A stretch of DNA of 64,000 nucleotides, from contig NC_063180.1 in the NCBI RefSeq assembly GCF_023159225.1, positions 9,979,297-10,043,296 of the forward strand, in the 5' to 3' direction. Below are positions 49,883-59,488 of this stretch, piece after piece. The notes beneath the pieces were generated by a model, which ran no database searches, was not told the origin of the DNA, and saw only the letters and a list, made by a program, of their open reading frames with translations. Source of the stretch: Perognathus longimembris pacificus (Eukaryota > Chordata > Mammalia > Rodentia > Heteromyidae). Each line of letters begins with the position of its first letter. Position 1 is the stretch's first letter. The position numbers and the translations under genes were made by a program.

Positions 49883-50002
49883 GAACCACTTTTTTTCCAT
49901 ATTGGGGGTTTTCTTTATTTTTTTATTATTCTTTTTAAAACTGTGTAAAGGTGATGTATAGAGGGTTGACAGTTATATAAGTAAAGAAGTGAATACAATA
50001 TT

Positions 50003-50206
50003 TTTTGTTGGTCCTGGAGCTTGAACTCTATGCCTGGGTACTGTACCTGAGCTCTTCAGGAAGTGCTCCACCACTTTGAGCCACATTTCCACTTCAAGTA
50101 TTCTAGTAGTTAACAGGAGATAAGAGTCTCACACACTGCAAAGCATGCCCAGACAGGCTTTGAACTACAATCTTCAGATTTCAGATTCTTGGCTTAGGAG
50201 AACAAT
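50003..50206 (-). mobile_element. B1-like/Geo SINE inside the composite L1
   Basis: GTCCTGGAGCTTGAACTC, GAGCTCTTCAGGAAGTGCTC, GTTAACAGGAGATAAGAGTC and CTTTGAACTACAATCTTCAG in order: reversed Geo arm, linker, 7SL-like arm. Quite diverged. Confidence 0.8.
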
Positions 50207-50514
50207 TCTTGTCCAACATTGTTACTCTCTCCTTCATTTTCTTTTTCTTTCTTTCCTCAGTGACTCCCCTCCCAAATTGTAAAGCTCACTACCAACATAG
50301 TCTTTTGTATCACTATTGCATTGATTCATCCTTTGTCTCATCATTTCTGTGGTTCCCCTACTCATCCCCAAATCAGATAAACGTATATACAAGAGAAAGG
50401 GTACTAAAATTAAAAAAAAAAAAAACAAACACCAAAACAGTGACAACAGGGGGTAAACCAAAGGGGGAAATAGAAAGTAAAATAGTAATAAATTCATAGA
50501 GTACATTAAAAACT

Positions 50515-50537
50515 AGAGAGAGAGAGAGAGAGAGAGA
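50515..50537. repeat. (AG)n microsatellite at the composite L1 junction
   Basis: 23 bp of AG exactly between the 3'UTR-like and 5'UTR-like blocks. Confidence 0.9.
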
Positions 50538-51009
50538 ACCTCTTGTTTCCATCTTCTACTTCATTTCCATCAGCCCAGTCTATGCCAGAGTCAAAGATGG
50601 CGCTTCACGATGGTGGCGGGGGATGGACTACCTTCAAGATGCTGCTCTGTGGGTGTGAGTGAAAATGTCTTTCATGGGGTACTCACCTTTCTTTGAAATT
50701 TCAGCCCGTCCGTGCTCAGCCTGCAATCCGCATCTTTCTGCTGCCTTCTGGAGGATTTCTTCCTGGTTGCCGCGGTGTGCTTTAGGTGCGTGGAGTGTCA
50801 GGCACTGTGCCAGCCGCAAGCTGCCCAGAGCTCAAATCTGTGTTTTTAGGCCAGCAAAGTCAATTTTTCCTTTCTGGCCATAATCCCTATTCTGTTATAA
50901 CTTACTTGGGCTGTCTTTCTAGCAGTAAAGTTTCTCTGGAGTAGTAAAACTGGGATCTCACAGGGAGCTTAGCTAGGGATCTACTGCTCCTCCTCAGTCT
51001 TCCCTGGGT

Positions 51010-51780
51010 CTCTCTGTTGGTTTTCTTGATATTGGCCTCTCTAACTGGGGTGAGGTAGAATCTCAGTGTTGTTTTGATTTTCATTTCTTTTATGGCCAAT
51101 AATGTTTTCATGTGTCAATTGGCCATTCTTATTTCCTTTTCAGAGAAGTATCTCCTGAAGTCTTTAACTTATTTATTAAAGGGGTGGTTGCTACTTTGAG
51201 GACTTGTTTTGGGGGGCAGTTAAAATTTTAAACTCTGTGTATATTTTAGACATAAGACCCTAGTTTGTTATATAGCTAGTGAATATCTTCTCCGTATCTG
51301 TGGGATTTCTACTTATCTTTCTATGTCCTTTGCTGTGCAGAAGCTCTGCAGTTTAATGCAATACCATCTATCCAACCTTTCTTTGATTTTTTTGTGTTTG
51401 TGGGTCTTTTTAAAGAAAGGTTCAACCTGTGTTAAGGAGCCCTAGTGTATCCCCTATTCCATCCTATAATATCTTTAAGGTATAGGATCTTACATTGAAG
51501 TCTTTAATCCATTTGGAGTTGATTCTGCTGCAGGGTGATATATAGGGATCCCGCTTCAATTTTCTGCACATATGTAACCAATTTTTCCAGCACTATTTGT
51601 TGAAGAAGCTGTCTTCTTCCATCTAATGTTATAGATCCTTTATCAAAAGTCTTTGGCCTTCAATTTTATGCCATTGCTCCTCAGGCCTGTTCTTGTGACA
51701 GAATCAATCAGTTTGTATAACTATGGATTTATAATAGAGTTTGGTATTGATATTCCTTCAGCATTGTAGAACTATTTTCT
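51010..51780 (-). mobile_element. Older L1 ORF2 fragment
   Basis: Reverse complement of ORF2 C-terminal sequence: TTGGTTTTCTTGATATTGGC, CTGGGGTGAGGTAGAATCTC, AGAAGCTCTGCAGTTTAATG, TTTGGAGTTGATTCTGCTGC, then GTTCTTGTGACAGAATCAAT. Many stops. No 3'UTR follows; the composite element starts where this one breaks off. Confidence 0.85.
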
Positions 51781-51820
51781 TTAACCATCCAATTTGGTAA
51801 TGAGATGTGAACCTGGTTCC

Positions 51821-52087
51821 TCCTCCTCCTTCTCCTCCTCATCCTCCTTCTTTTGCTTATGGGGCTTGAACTCAGGGCACGTGGGCACTGTTCTTGAGCC
51901 TCATTATGCTCAAGGCTAGTGCTCTACCAGTTGAGCAACAGAAAGTTTTGGGTTTTTTTTAGTGTTTTATTGGAGATAAGAGTCTCATGTGGACTTTTAT
52001 TCTACCAGCTGGTTTTGAACTGCAGTCCTCAGATCTCAGCCTCCTGAATAGATTGGACTGCAGGTGATAGCCACTGCACCTGGGTCA
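51821..52087 (-). mobile_element. B1-like/Geo SINE with CCT-rich tail
   Basis: A (CCT)n run (51821-51852) in tail position, then GGGGCTTGAACTCAGGGC, CTCAAGGCTAGTGCTCTACC, TTATTGGAGATAAGAGTC and CTCAGATCTCAGCCTCCTGA, ending GCACCTGGGTC. Confidence 0.87.
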
Positions 52088-52654
52088 TTTATTTTCTAAA
52101 TATTCTCCTGCTTTATAAGTACATCAATATTTTCATATGTAATTCTCTAGCTACAAGGCCTGCGTTCCAATCTTTGTGCAGCAGATAATATATCTATTTA
52201 AACAAGATTTGCTCATCTATAATAGTGAGTAGCCATCCATGTCTTTTAACTTTTTAAATCACACTTAAATAGGCTGTTTGCAGTTTCTTTTCCCTCTTAT
52301 TCTAACATCTAATTAAGTACTATTTTTTCATACCATTTTCCATTTATATTGGGTTTAGACAATACTTCTTCATTTGTCTGCAATTCTTCAGAATTACCTT
52401 ATTTTTGTAATCCTTATTATTCTCTTCTGGACATAGAAATTTCCCATATTTTTCTCATGAATTCTCTGCCTAGAATTTGGAGTACAAATATATAAAATTG
52501 TATTCATTCCCAATTCATTATTTTAGGATCATTTTTTTTCTTTTAAACTTTTGTAATGCTATTTATTTTTGTTGAGGGAGGCTCTGATTGTTGTGATTGA
52601 GTTAGACTACCAATATGCTCTCTAAGTGGAAAGAAGACTCAGGGTGGCTTTTAA
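52088..52654. other. Unannotated AT-rich intergenic DNA
   Basis: No feature recognised. Confidence 0.6.
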
Positions 52655-52665
52655 AGGTTACTCTT

Positions 52666-52874
52666 TTTTTTTTTTTTTTTTTTTGCCAGTACTGTGGCTT
52701 GAACTCAGGGCTTGAGCACTGTCCCTGGCCTTTTTTTACTCAAGGCTCCCACTGTGCCAACTTGAGTCACAGCACTTCTGGTCTTTTCTATGTATGTGGT
52801 GCTGAGGAATCGAACCGAGGGCTTCATGTATATGAGGCAAGCACTCTTGCCACTAGGCCATATTCCCAGCCCCA
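52666..52874 (-). mobile_element. IDL-Geo SINE with TSD
   Basis: Poly(T), GCCAGTACTGTGGCTTGAAC to CCATATTCCCAGCCC. Flanks AGGTTACTCTT (52655-52665) and AGTTTACTCTT (52875-52885). Confidence 0.95.
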
Positions 52875-52885
52875 AGTTTACTCTT

Positions 52886-53731
52886 CTTAAGGTTCATTTG
52901 TATGAGGCTGTAAGCAAACTTAGGAAACTGCTTTGCTTTCAAAACAAGAGTAATTGTCCCGTGGCACTGAGAACTTCTATAAAATTCAGTCATGAACAGT
53001 TTTGCTTTCCTTACTCCATTGTGCAACCTGTTCAAATGTTTCTTAGTTCCTATACTATTTCACAGTGTCATGTGTGTGAACTAAGTCTTATAATCCCAAA
53101 CCCACAATTTCTTTCATTTAGGCGGTTGCTCAGATGTTTCTATTGGTATTTGATATAATAGGTTGTAGATAGCAAGGGTGTATATCCATCTAACCTGTAC
53201 TTAGAATGGGTTTTACTCAATTACTGTGACAAGTTAACCCAGTATTCCTCTGAGGTTATTCATCTCTCTCCCCTATACTTAGTATTTTCTTTCTCAATAT
53301 TTTTTTCTATTCGTATTTTGTCTGTGGCATTTCTATATCTATTCATGTCTGTATGATTGTAATAGTTTTATATCTTCTCTGTATTACCTATGAGCATTTG
53401 GAGTCCAGATTATTTTCTTGGTCATTTAATTTTAAATGTGTTTACATGTGTGCACAGTGACGTATCTGTGTATGTATTTTAAATATGTAATCTATACACA
53501 GTCATCTTGAGATTAAAGTAGAGAGGAGGAGTTAACTCCCTAAGCTATCCCATTACTTTACTACATCTCAGGATTTTTATAGAGGTGCATCAGTATCTGT
53601 GACAACATTGTGACTGAACAGCCATAATGACAATTCATACAATTAAAATGGAATAGTTCTACTTTCTTTTAAAAATATTATATCACATATAGTTTTTCAT
53701 CAGTGGAATACCTTTAGAATATCTGTGCTCT
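52886..53731. other. Unannotated intergenic DNA
   Basis: No feature recognised. Confidence 0.6.
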
Positions 53732-53960
53732 TGCCTGGCAACTGTGGGTCACACCTGTAATCCTAGCTACTCAGGAGGCTGAGATCTGAGAAACAGTTCA
53801 AAGCCAGCCCAGACAGGAAAGTCCATGGAGATTCCATCTCCAACTAACCACTAGAAAACAAGAAGTGGCACTGTGGCTCAAGTGGTAGGGCACTAGACTT
53901 GAGCTGAAGAACTCAGGGACATCACCCAGGCCCAGAGTTCAAGCCTTATGACCAACAAAT
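53732..53960 (+). mobile_element. B1-like/Geo dimeric SINE, best-preserved copy
   Basis: GCCTGGCAACTGTGGGTCAC, CTGTAATCCTAGCTACTCAG and GAGGCTGAGATCTGAG give a clear 7SL-derived left arm. The linker CATCTCCAACTAACCAC follows, then the Geo arm with TGGCTCAAGTGG (fits the pol III A box) and GAGTTCAAGCC (fits the B box). Ends in an A-rich tail that has become a tetranucleotide repeat. Confidence 0.93.
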
Positions 53961-54013
<53 letters not shown>

Positions 54014-54039
54014 CAGATAGATAGATAGACAATAGATAG
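53961..54039. repeat. (GATA)n microsatellite at SINE tail
   Basis: About 18 GATA/GACA units starting at the last A of the SINE. Confidence 0.95.
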
Positions 54040-54490
54040 GATCCTTCTAAAATCCTGCTAAATCAGACTTATCCCTGTATTGCAAGAAGTTTTCAATGAT
54101 CCTATCTAAAGAGAAAATATCTAAAAAGAAACTTGCTAAAACCGTGTTATTACTCTTTCAGTCATAGCATCTAAACAAAACCCCTAAACCTACCATCTGA
54201 TTTAGAGGAAGAACATCTATATACAAAAATTTTCATATCTTAAAATCAGTTGAAGAGACACTCCTAAACTTTTAATAGTTATGATGTATATAATTTCCCT
54301 TGTTCTTTTATTAATTTAATCAATACTTACAGACAGAGACTTCTCTTCACAGATGTGTGAAGGGAAGGAAACAGATGAAGTTGGGAACAGATGGAGTTAC
54401 AATTTACATCAGTATAACTCAATTTTATCTCATGTCTCAGTCACAATCAAATAAATCTAAAGGTATAAGAGATAAGGTAAAAAAAAATTC
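54040..54490. other. Unannotated AT-rich intergenic DNA
   Basis: No feature recognised. Confidence 0.6.
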
Positions 54491-54575
54491 TCCAGGGCAC
54501 TGGTGGCTCACAATTGTAATCCTAGCTACTTGGGAGACGAGGTCTGAGAACCACAGTTCAAAGGCAGGCAGAATA
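54491..54575 (+). mobile_element. B1-like SINE left arm only
   Basis: GGGCACTGGTGGCTCACAAT, GTAATCCTAGCTACTTGGGA and GGTCTGAGAACCACAGTTCA. The Geo arm is missing; unrelated sequence follows. Confidence 0.8.
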
Positions 54576-54727
54576 GGTGTACCTATTGCTCTTCGGCTTC
54601 TGGTGGAGGTAGCAGCTGGCAATGTCAGGAGGCCTGTGTCATTGCAAAGTACCTCAGCTCATGTGGCCAGGAGCAAGAGAGAAAGAGAAAGTAGCATAGG
54701 TTCTGCAATCCCCTTCAAGTTCATGGT

Positions 54728-54733
54728 CTCCGT
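54728..54733. repeat. Left target-site duplication of the LTR element
   Basis: CTCCGT, matching CTCCAT at 59767-59772 at five of six positions. Six-base duplications are usual for class II (betaretrovirus-like) ERVs. Confidence 0.75.
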
Positions 54734-55236
54734 TGTTGGGGTTCTGGACACCCCCTTTCTCCCCCCACGGGCAGAATGGTAACCACAAACTCTATGAAAG
54801 AGCACCCAGCCTGGCCCTCCGCCAGCGGAAGGCCAAAGGCGTGCTCACATGGGCAAACGCTAAGTTGAGGACTGGTTGCTGAAGCTTCCCCTCCCCCCAG
54901 TCCCCCCCACATGTTACCGAGGGCAGAGGCGAAAAGGAAGGCATCAGGGACACGCTGCGGTGGTGGAATGCGTCTCAAAGACTTTAATATGGAAGGGCAC
55001 TTATATAGAAGTAATGGCGGGAAAGAAAGGGGGCTGGCCAAAGGGTCAGTCATAGGCTAGGGGTCACGTTCATCAAGTGACATCACGAAACTTCCCTTTG
55101 TGGGCGAGACAATCCCATCATGGTGGCACACACGTGTTCACCTCCCAAGGGGTGGAGGTCAGGAGGTGGGAGGGACTTCTATTGTCCCAAGGCTGGTGGA
55201 AGGGCAGTCTTTCCCAGGCCATAATAATCCCCAACA
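54734..55236 (-). repeat. 3' LTR, complete, 503 bp
   Basis: Reads on the minus strand from TGTTGGGGATTATTATGG (55236) to CCCCAACA (54741-54734). U3 contains an E-box CACGTG (55131-55136) and a TATA box (complement of 55001-55008). The polyadenylation signal ATTAAA (complement of 54983-54988) follows the TATA box closely, implying a very short distance from cap site to signal. R and U5 occupy about 54980-54734. U5 includes G-rich runs (54890-54908). Chance ORFs cross this region. Confidence 0.88.
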
Positions 55237-55258
55237 TCTCCCCCTTTTTGTTTTTTTC
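55237..55258 (-). other. Polypurine tract of the LTR element
   Basis: The minus strand reads AAAAACAAAAAGGGGGAGA immediately before the LTR's TG. This is the position and composition of a retroviral plus-strand primer. Confidence 0.88.
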
Positions 55259-55765
55259 AATAAGCAGGGGATGCTGTAAACACATGGCATGTGTGGGCAT
55301 AAGGCAAATGCTGACATAAGATCTGTGGGGCCCCTTCCACAAAACTGGGGTGAGGGGTAGGTAAGGGTCCATCCATCTGGCTATGTCCAGAAGTCAGAAT
55401 CCTCAGCTGGTTTCTGCCAAGTGCAGGAAGGTGCAGACAGCAGCCCTCTTTTGTTGGTGAGGTAGAAGCTGAAACTCTGGCATTCCCGGCAGTTCACAGT
55501 AGCTGATAACTCAAACATAAGTGATTAGTAAAACATTCTTTTATATAAACATTGAAGCCAAGGTGTTAAACCTTTGCATTTACCCTTTTAAACATTTCTA
55601 TCATAAAACATTGGGGTTGAGTGTCAATACCCTCAGCTCCTATTTTCTTTCCAACGGGACTCCCCAAGTCTAGCAGCAGGGGGAGAGGAAAGGAAGAAGC
55701 ATGGTGCAAAATTCCTTTGGTTTCTTTGTGTGACGCTGTAGGCAGTATTGCCACAGCAAAACATT

Positions 55766-55943
55766 GAGCCATGAGATGCTCAAGAAGGAATCTAGAAAGC
55801 AAACAAGGAAAGCAAGCTTGGTTGCTTCCTACCGTAGGCAGTCCTACTTTCCATGAGCCATGAGATGCTCAAGAAGGAATCTAGAAAGCAGACAAGGAAA
55901 GGAAGCTTGGTTGCCTCCTACCGTAGGCAGTCCTACTTTCCAT
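55766..55943. repeat. 89 bp tandem duplication (two units)
   Basis: Units 55766-55854 and 55855-55943, each starting GAGCCATGAGATGCTC and ending CTACTTTCCAT, with about three differences. 89 is not a multiple of 3. Confidence 0.95.
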
Positions 55944-56126
55944 ATTTTCATGGGAGAGCAGAAGTCCAACATGGTCCTCCTTTTCCTGGAGAGAACAAGA
56001 AAACATTTCTCCAGAGTGGGTGCTCTGGGTTTAATTTTCCAATCTGGAAAAACACATATACTGTACTCCATCCCACACTGATTCGGGATGATTTAAAATT
56101 TCTGGATAATTAACATAAGCATAACT

Positions 56127-56168
56127 AATCCTTAATTAATCCTAGGGAATCCTTAATTAATCCTGGGG
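56127..56168. repeat. 21 bp tandem duplication
   Basis: AATCCTTAATTAATCCTAGG(G) followed by the same unit with one change (TGGGG). Confidence 0.92.
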
Positions 56169-56169
56169 A

Positions 56170-56192
56170 ATACCTCCCCCTTTTGTTTTTTA
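56170..56192 (-). other. Second polypurine-tract-like motif
   Basis: The minus strand reads AAAAAACAAAAGGGGGAGGT, almost the same as the true tract at 55237 (one A fewer, GAGG for GAGA). It lies about 0.93 kb upstream of it. Confidence 0.65.
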
Positions 56193-56969
56193 AAATTATG
56201 ACACCGGCGGCCACCAGGCAGGGAGTATGGATGGAGGTCTCGTCTTCTGTAGCTACTTCCTGCTGTCAAGGGGGCGACGTAAATCAAGGGCCCCTGGTCA
56301 GCCTGGCAGTCCGGTGTAGCTGGCAAAAAGTCCCCATCATTACCATGAGTATGGTCACTAGGGCCAGAGAGTGCTATGGTTTTCTCCAGCCCCCCCTGAG
56401 TCTTTGGGCATACCCAGAAGTTTCCAAGGCTGGTGCCTCCAGGGTTCAGGCCTGTGTTAGGGTGACGACTGTGAACGGCAAATTCCCCATTGGTGATCTC
56501 AGCAAGAGATGTTATTCTGTCAAAAGACACTTTTGAAAAGGTCAGGCAAAGTATCGACAAGTTCTCAGAGCTGGTTGGCATGAATGGCATAGAACACACC
56601 CTGGGCATAAGCCAGGAACAATTCCCTTTTGGAGCATAAACCCAATTGTAAAGTGAACGAGTAAGGAGAAACGACTGAAAGAAGTGGTTAATGATAGAAA
56701 ACTGGTTTGGCATAGCCAGTCAGAGGCAAAATAAATAAATATATATATATACACCTATATACAACTGGCAAAAAAGAAGAAAATGGACAAGAATTATCTC
56801 TCTCGATTTCCCGGCTCTGATCCATTTTGAAAGGGTGAAACAAGGCATCTCCCTTTAGGATAATATGGCACCATTCTCCTCTCACTCCACTCCACCTTTC
56901 CGTCTCCTGGACTGGCTAAGTCCCAGGAATTTCAACGTTTGTGGCTGGAATTGCATTTTTCCATCCGCG

Positions 56970-57175
56970 TTTGAACTCGGGGCCTGAGCACTGTCCATGA
57001 GCACTTTCGCTCAAGGCTAGTGCTCTACCACTTGAGTCACGGTGCTGCTTCAGCCTTTTGTTCGCTCTCTGTGGTTGAGCTCTCAATCTGGCTCTTTGCT
57101 GTTAACTGGGAGGTGGGATTTTGGAGAGATTTTTTCCTTTTGCCCGGGCTGGCTTTGAACTATCCAGGGAGTCAT
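56970..57175 (-). mobile_element. Diverged B1-like/Geo SINE inside the LTR element
   Basis: TTTGAACTCGGGGCCTGAGC, GCTAGTGCTCTACCACTTGA and GCTGTTAACTGGGAG, then GGGCTGGCTTTGAACT: reversed Geo arm, linker and part of the 7SL-like arm. Far more diverged than the LTR pair, so it was already in the element before this insertion. Confidence 0.8.
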
Positions 57176-58073
57176 AGTCCTACAAGCCCTTTTTATTCCC
57201 AATTGAGCAACAAGGAAAAAACACAACAGAGATAATCCATTTGTAACCCGTTGAGAACTGACCAAAAACTGCTTGTGAAGGTTTGGCTATAACACTTAGA
57301 AAACATGAGATTTACATGCCATCAACTTGAATCACGCCATTGAATCCCACTGGCAAGTGAAAGAGAACACAGATAAATGACAACCAAGGGCAAAGGGTTA
57401 AAGCATTGTGGAATCCTCAGTCTCGGAAGTGGCTGCGTCCCTCATCCCCATTTGGCAAGTTCCATGACATGCGATGGGGAACTCGAGGCAAGGCTGTAGT
57501 GGCTTCTCTTGCTCACATCTTGCTCTGGGTTGCCTGCAAAATTTCTATATAGATTGGTTAGGGTGTTCAAAATTTTTTCAGCACTTCTGGCTCTGGTATA
57601 TCGATGCCCTTCTGGTTTAAGCAGGGTGAAAAGACTTTCTTAATCACAAAATTTTACCTGGCTAGCTGTGACCACTAACATAACTATGGCGATTTAACCT
57701 GGAGTAACTGTTAAGATGGAACTATTCACATCCTACTCAAGGCTCATAAATCATTCGAGCAGCTTCCAATGGGAGAGAGAGCAAAGAATCATTAGTAGTG
57801 AAACAAGGCAGTTTGGGAACAGAATGTGGTGGCAGCTTCCCGTGTCCAGGAGCTGCTGCCCATCCATGCGGCTAGAACATCTGTCCACCTGTATCCTATA
57901 AAGCAGTATATTAATCCTGGGTCAGGAAAGTTGAGGTTAATAGTCACATTTGTATGAAGCAATCTCAATTTCTTGATCTTGAGAGTTTATGAGAACACAG
58001 GAGAGAAAATGGGAAGGTAAAATCTTAATTTATGCCAAAGAGTTGTTAAGGCTACATGCACACTTAACTTTTA

Positions 58074-58220
58074 ACACACTGAGTATAAAATAACATGCTG
58101 ATTTTATACCATTGTGCTTTTACTACACGCTGCATATTTGAACCTTATGGAAACACACTGAATATAAAATAACATATTGGTGTACTTTTACCACATGTTG
58201 CATATTTGAACCTTATGGAA
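58074..58220. repeat. 79/68 bp tandem duplication
   Basis: Units 58074-58152 and 58153-58220, each starting ACACACTGARTATAAAATAA and ending CATATTTGAACCTTATGGAA. The second lacks about 11 bp in the middle. Confidence 0.92.
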
Positions 58221-58295
58221 ATTTTTATAGGCACCTTTATCTGCATCGACATTGGGATGGAAACCTATTGTTATGCTTTTAAATCTTACCAACAA

Positions 58296-58327
58296 CCACA
58301 CGCGCGCGCGCGCACACACACACACAC
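58296..58327. repeat. (CG)n(CA)n microsatellite
   Basis: CACACGCGCGCGCGCG then CA repeats; alternating purine-pyrimidine, a Z-DNA type composition. Confidence 0.95.
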
Positions 58328-58649
58328 AAAAATACCTGAGCGCTCTTTAAAATTGCTTTGATTGGCCATTTAAATTTTCTGGAATTCCAGCGGCAAATGA
58401 TATTAATTTGCCCATAATAGAACCACGTGGTTGAATAAAAAACAAAAGGGAAACCTGTTAATTACACACTCCCAACATGACAATTTTTAAATCACAGTGG
58501 ACAAGCAAACCCTTTTATCCATCTAGAAAAACTCCAGTTGATTTTATATCTTTGAACTGGTAAACATGGAAGTTCAATCAAATTACCTATTGCTGTATCA
58601 AAACTCTTTGTTTTCCTTTTAATATTCCATTTTAGTTTATAATTTAAGG

Positions 58650-59488
58650 CTTTCCTGGCTCCGACCCCATCTGCAGCTGTAAGTCTGACACAGAGAGAAA
58701 ACGTGCAGGCAAGCACAGCGGGGTGCTTACCTCTCTCAGCTGCAGCGCAATCGGCCAGCCCAGGCGAGCCTGGCACGCCCCTCACCTGGGGGGGAATGGG
58801 TGGGGCCCCGCCTCCAATATGGCGTGCCCCATTGTGCTCCACGTGTGTAAGTCAGAGAAATCAGGATTCAACCAACTCACCCGAATTTCTGAGCTTAACG
58901 ACCATCGGCGGGCATAAAGCAGTTTTCCGGGCTGCAGCAGGTCCAGCCACTCCGGGGCTGCTGCTGCCGCCGCTGCCGCCCACGCACCCCAACTGGGACA
59001 CCGTCCCATGGTCTAAACTGCACGCCACGCCTTTTTTTTTTTTTTTTTTTTAACTCTATCCGCAGCTCTGCCGCCGCCATGCCACAGCTTCCCACATGGC
59101 AGAACCGCGCTTCCGCCACGCCGTGCTCGGCCCGCCACACTCGGCTGCCCCAAATGCTACCGCAAAAGACGCCTGGTGCCGCCCGGGGCCACACGAGCCC
59201 CAGCCCACGCACCTCGCAAACCCGGGGTGGCGCGGAGCACAGTGTACTCACGCTCAGCCCGCGCAAGCCAAACCGCTCCGGCGCTCGGCCACCCACTGCT
59301 TCTCAAGCGCCACTGCGGGTGCCTGCCGTCTGGCCCGGGGCGCACAGAGCAGAACTAACCAACCCCAGCCCGGGGTCGCATTCCTCTTGCTCCGGCCCCA
59401 CTGCTCCACTGACATGTTTCCACGGGAAGCGCGCCCCGCTCCCTCCGCCGCCTGGCGCCAAATCGCCACGGCGGGGCAACTCTCTGGT
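58650..59488 (-). promoter_or_regulatory. GC-rich, CpG-rich leader block with candidate splice donors
   Basis: Directly downstream of the truncated 5' LTR on the minus strand. CpG-dense, with GCC/CCG runs (58960-58985). Sequences fitting 5' splice donors on the minus strand: GC|GTGAGT (GT at 59251-59250), GG|GTGAGT (58880-58879), AG|GTGAGG (58785-58784) and AG|GTAAGC (58730-58729). A 133-codon frame (59296-58895) contains M-A-A-A-E-L-R in a good start context near 59080, then a poly-Lys stretch from an A-run (59033-59052). It resembles a CpG-island first-exon region, but I recognise no gene; a retroviral leader is the alternative. Confidence 0.55.

Larger units (their letters stand above)
49925..51005 (-). 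mobile_element. Composite L1: 5'UTR joined to 3'UTR, no ORFs
   Basis: Coding strand, right to left: 51005-50560 matches the first ~450 bp of copy B's 5'UTR (shared AGCTTAGCTAGG/AGCTTAGATAGG, CAAAGATGG, GCTCTGTGGGTG). Next come (AG)n at 50515-50537 and L1 3'UTR from about 50514 to 49925 (TTTTTAAAACTGTGTAAAGG at the tail end). ORF1, ORF2 and most of the 5'UTR are absent. A B1-like/Geo SINE (50003-50206) has inserted in the 3'UTR. No convincing TSD; the right end abuts another L1 fragment. Confidence 0.75.
55259..59488 (-). other. Interior of the LTR element, no viral genes recognised
   Basis: Longest minus-strand frames: 56713-56153 (186 codons), 59296-58895 (133), 58842-58492 (116). None shows a motif I can assign to gag, protease (D-T/S-G), RT (Y-x-D-D) or integrase. 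Composition changes: ordinary AT-rich from 55.3 to 58.6 kb, strongly GC-rich from about 58.65 to 59.49 kb. A CG/CA microsatellite sits at 58296-58327. No primer-binding site is evident next to the 5' LTR. Confidence 0.7.

Noticed and set aside
53961..54039. CRISPR-like regular array
   Set aside because: Simple GATA tetranucleotide repeat at a SINE tail, in a mammalian genome.
56153..56713. 186-codon minus-strand frame in the LTR element as a retroviral envelope remnant
   Set aside because: I saw only weak, unspecific resemblance (several Cys, one N-C-S site) and no signal peptide, cleavage site or transmembrane segment. Left unassigned.
59031..59052. A-run in the GC-rich block as the tail of a processed pseudogene
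   Set aside because: No TSD and no change of sequence character on either side; GC-rich sequence continues through it.
59454..59460. TGGCGCC on the minus strand near the 5' LTR as a lysine-tRNA primer-binding site
   Set aside because: Only seven bases agree, the motif is part of a palindrome in a CpG-rich block, and it does not directly follow an LTR terminus.
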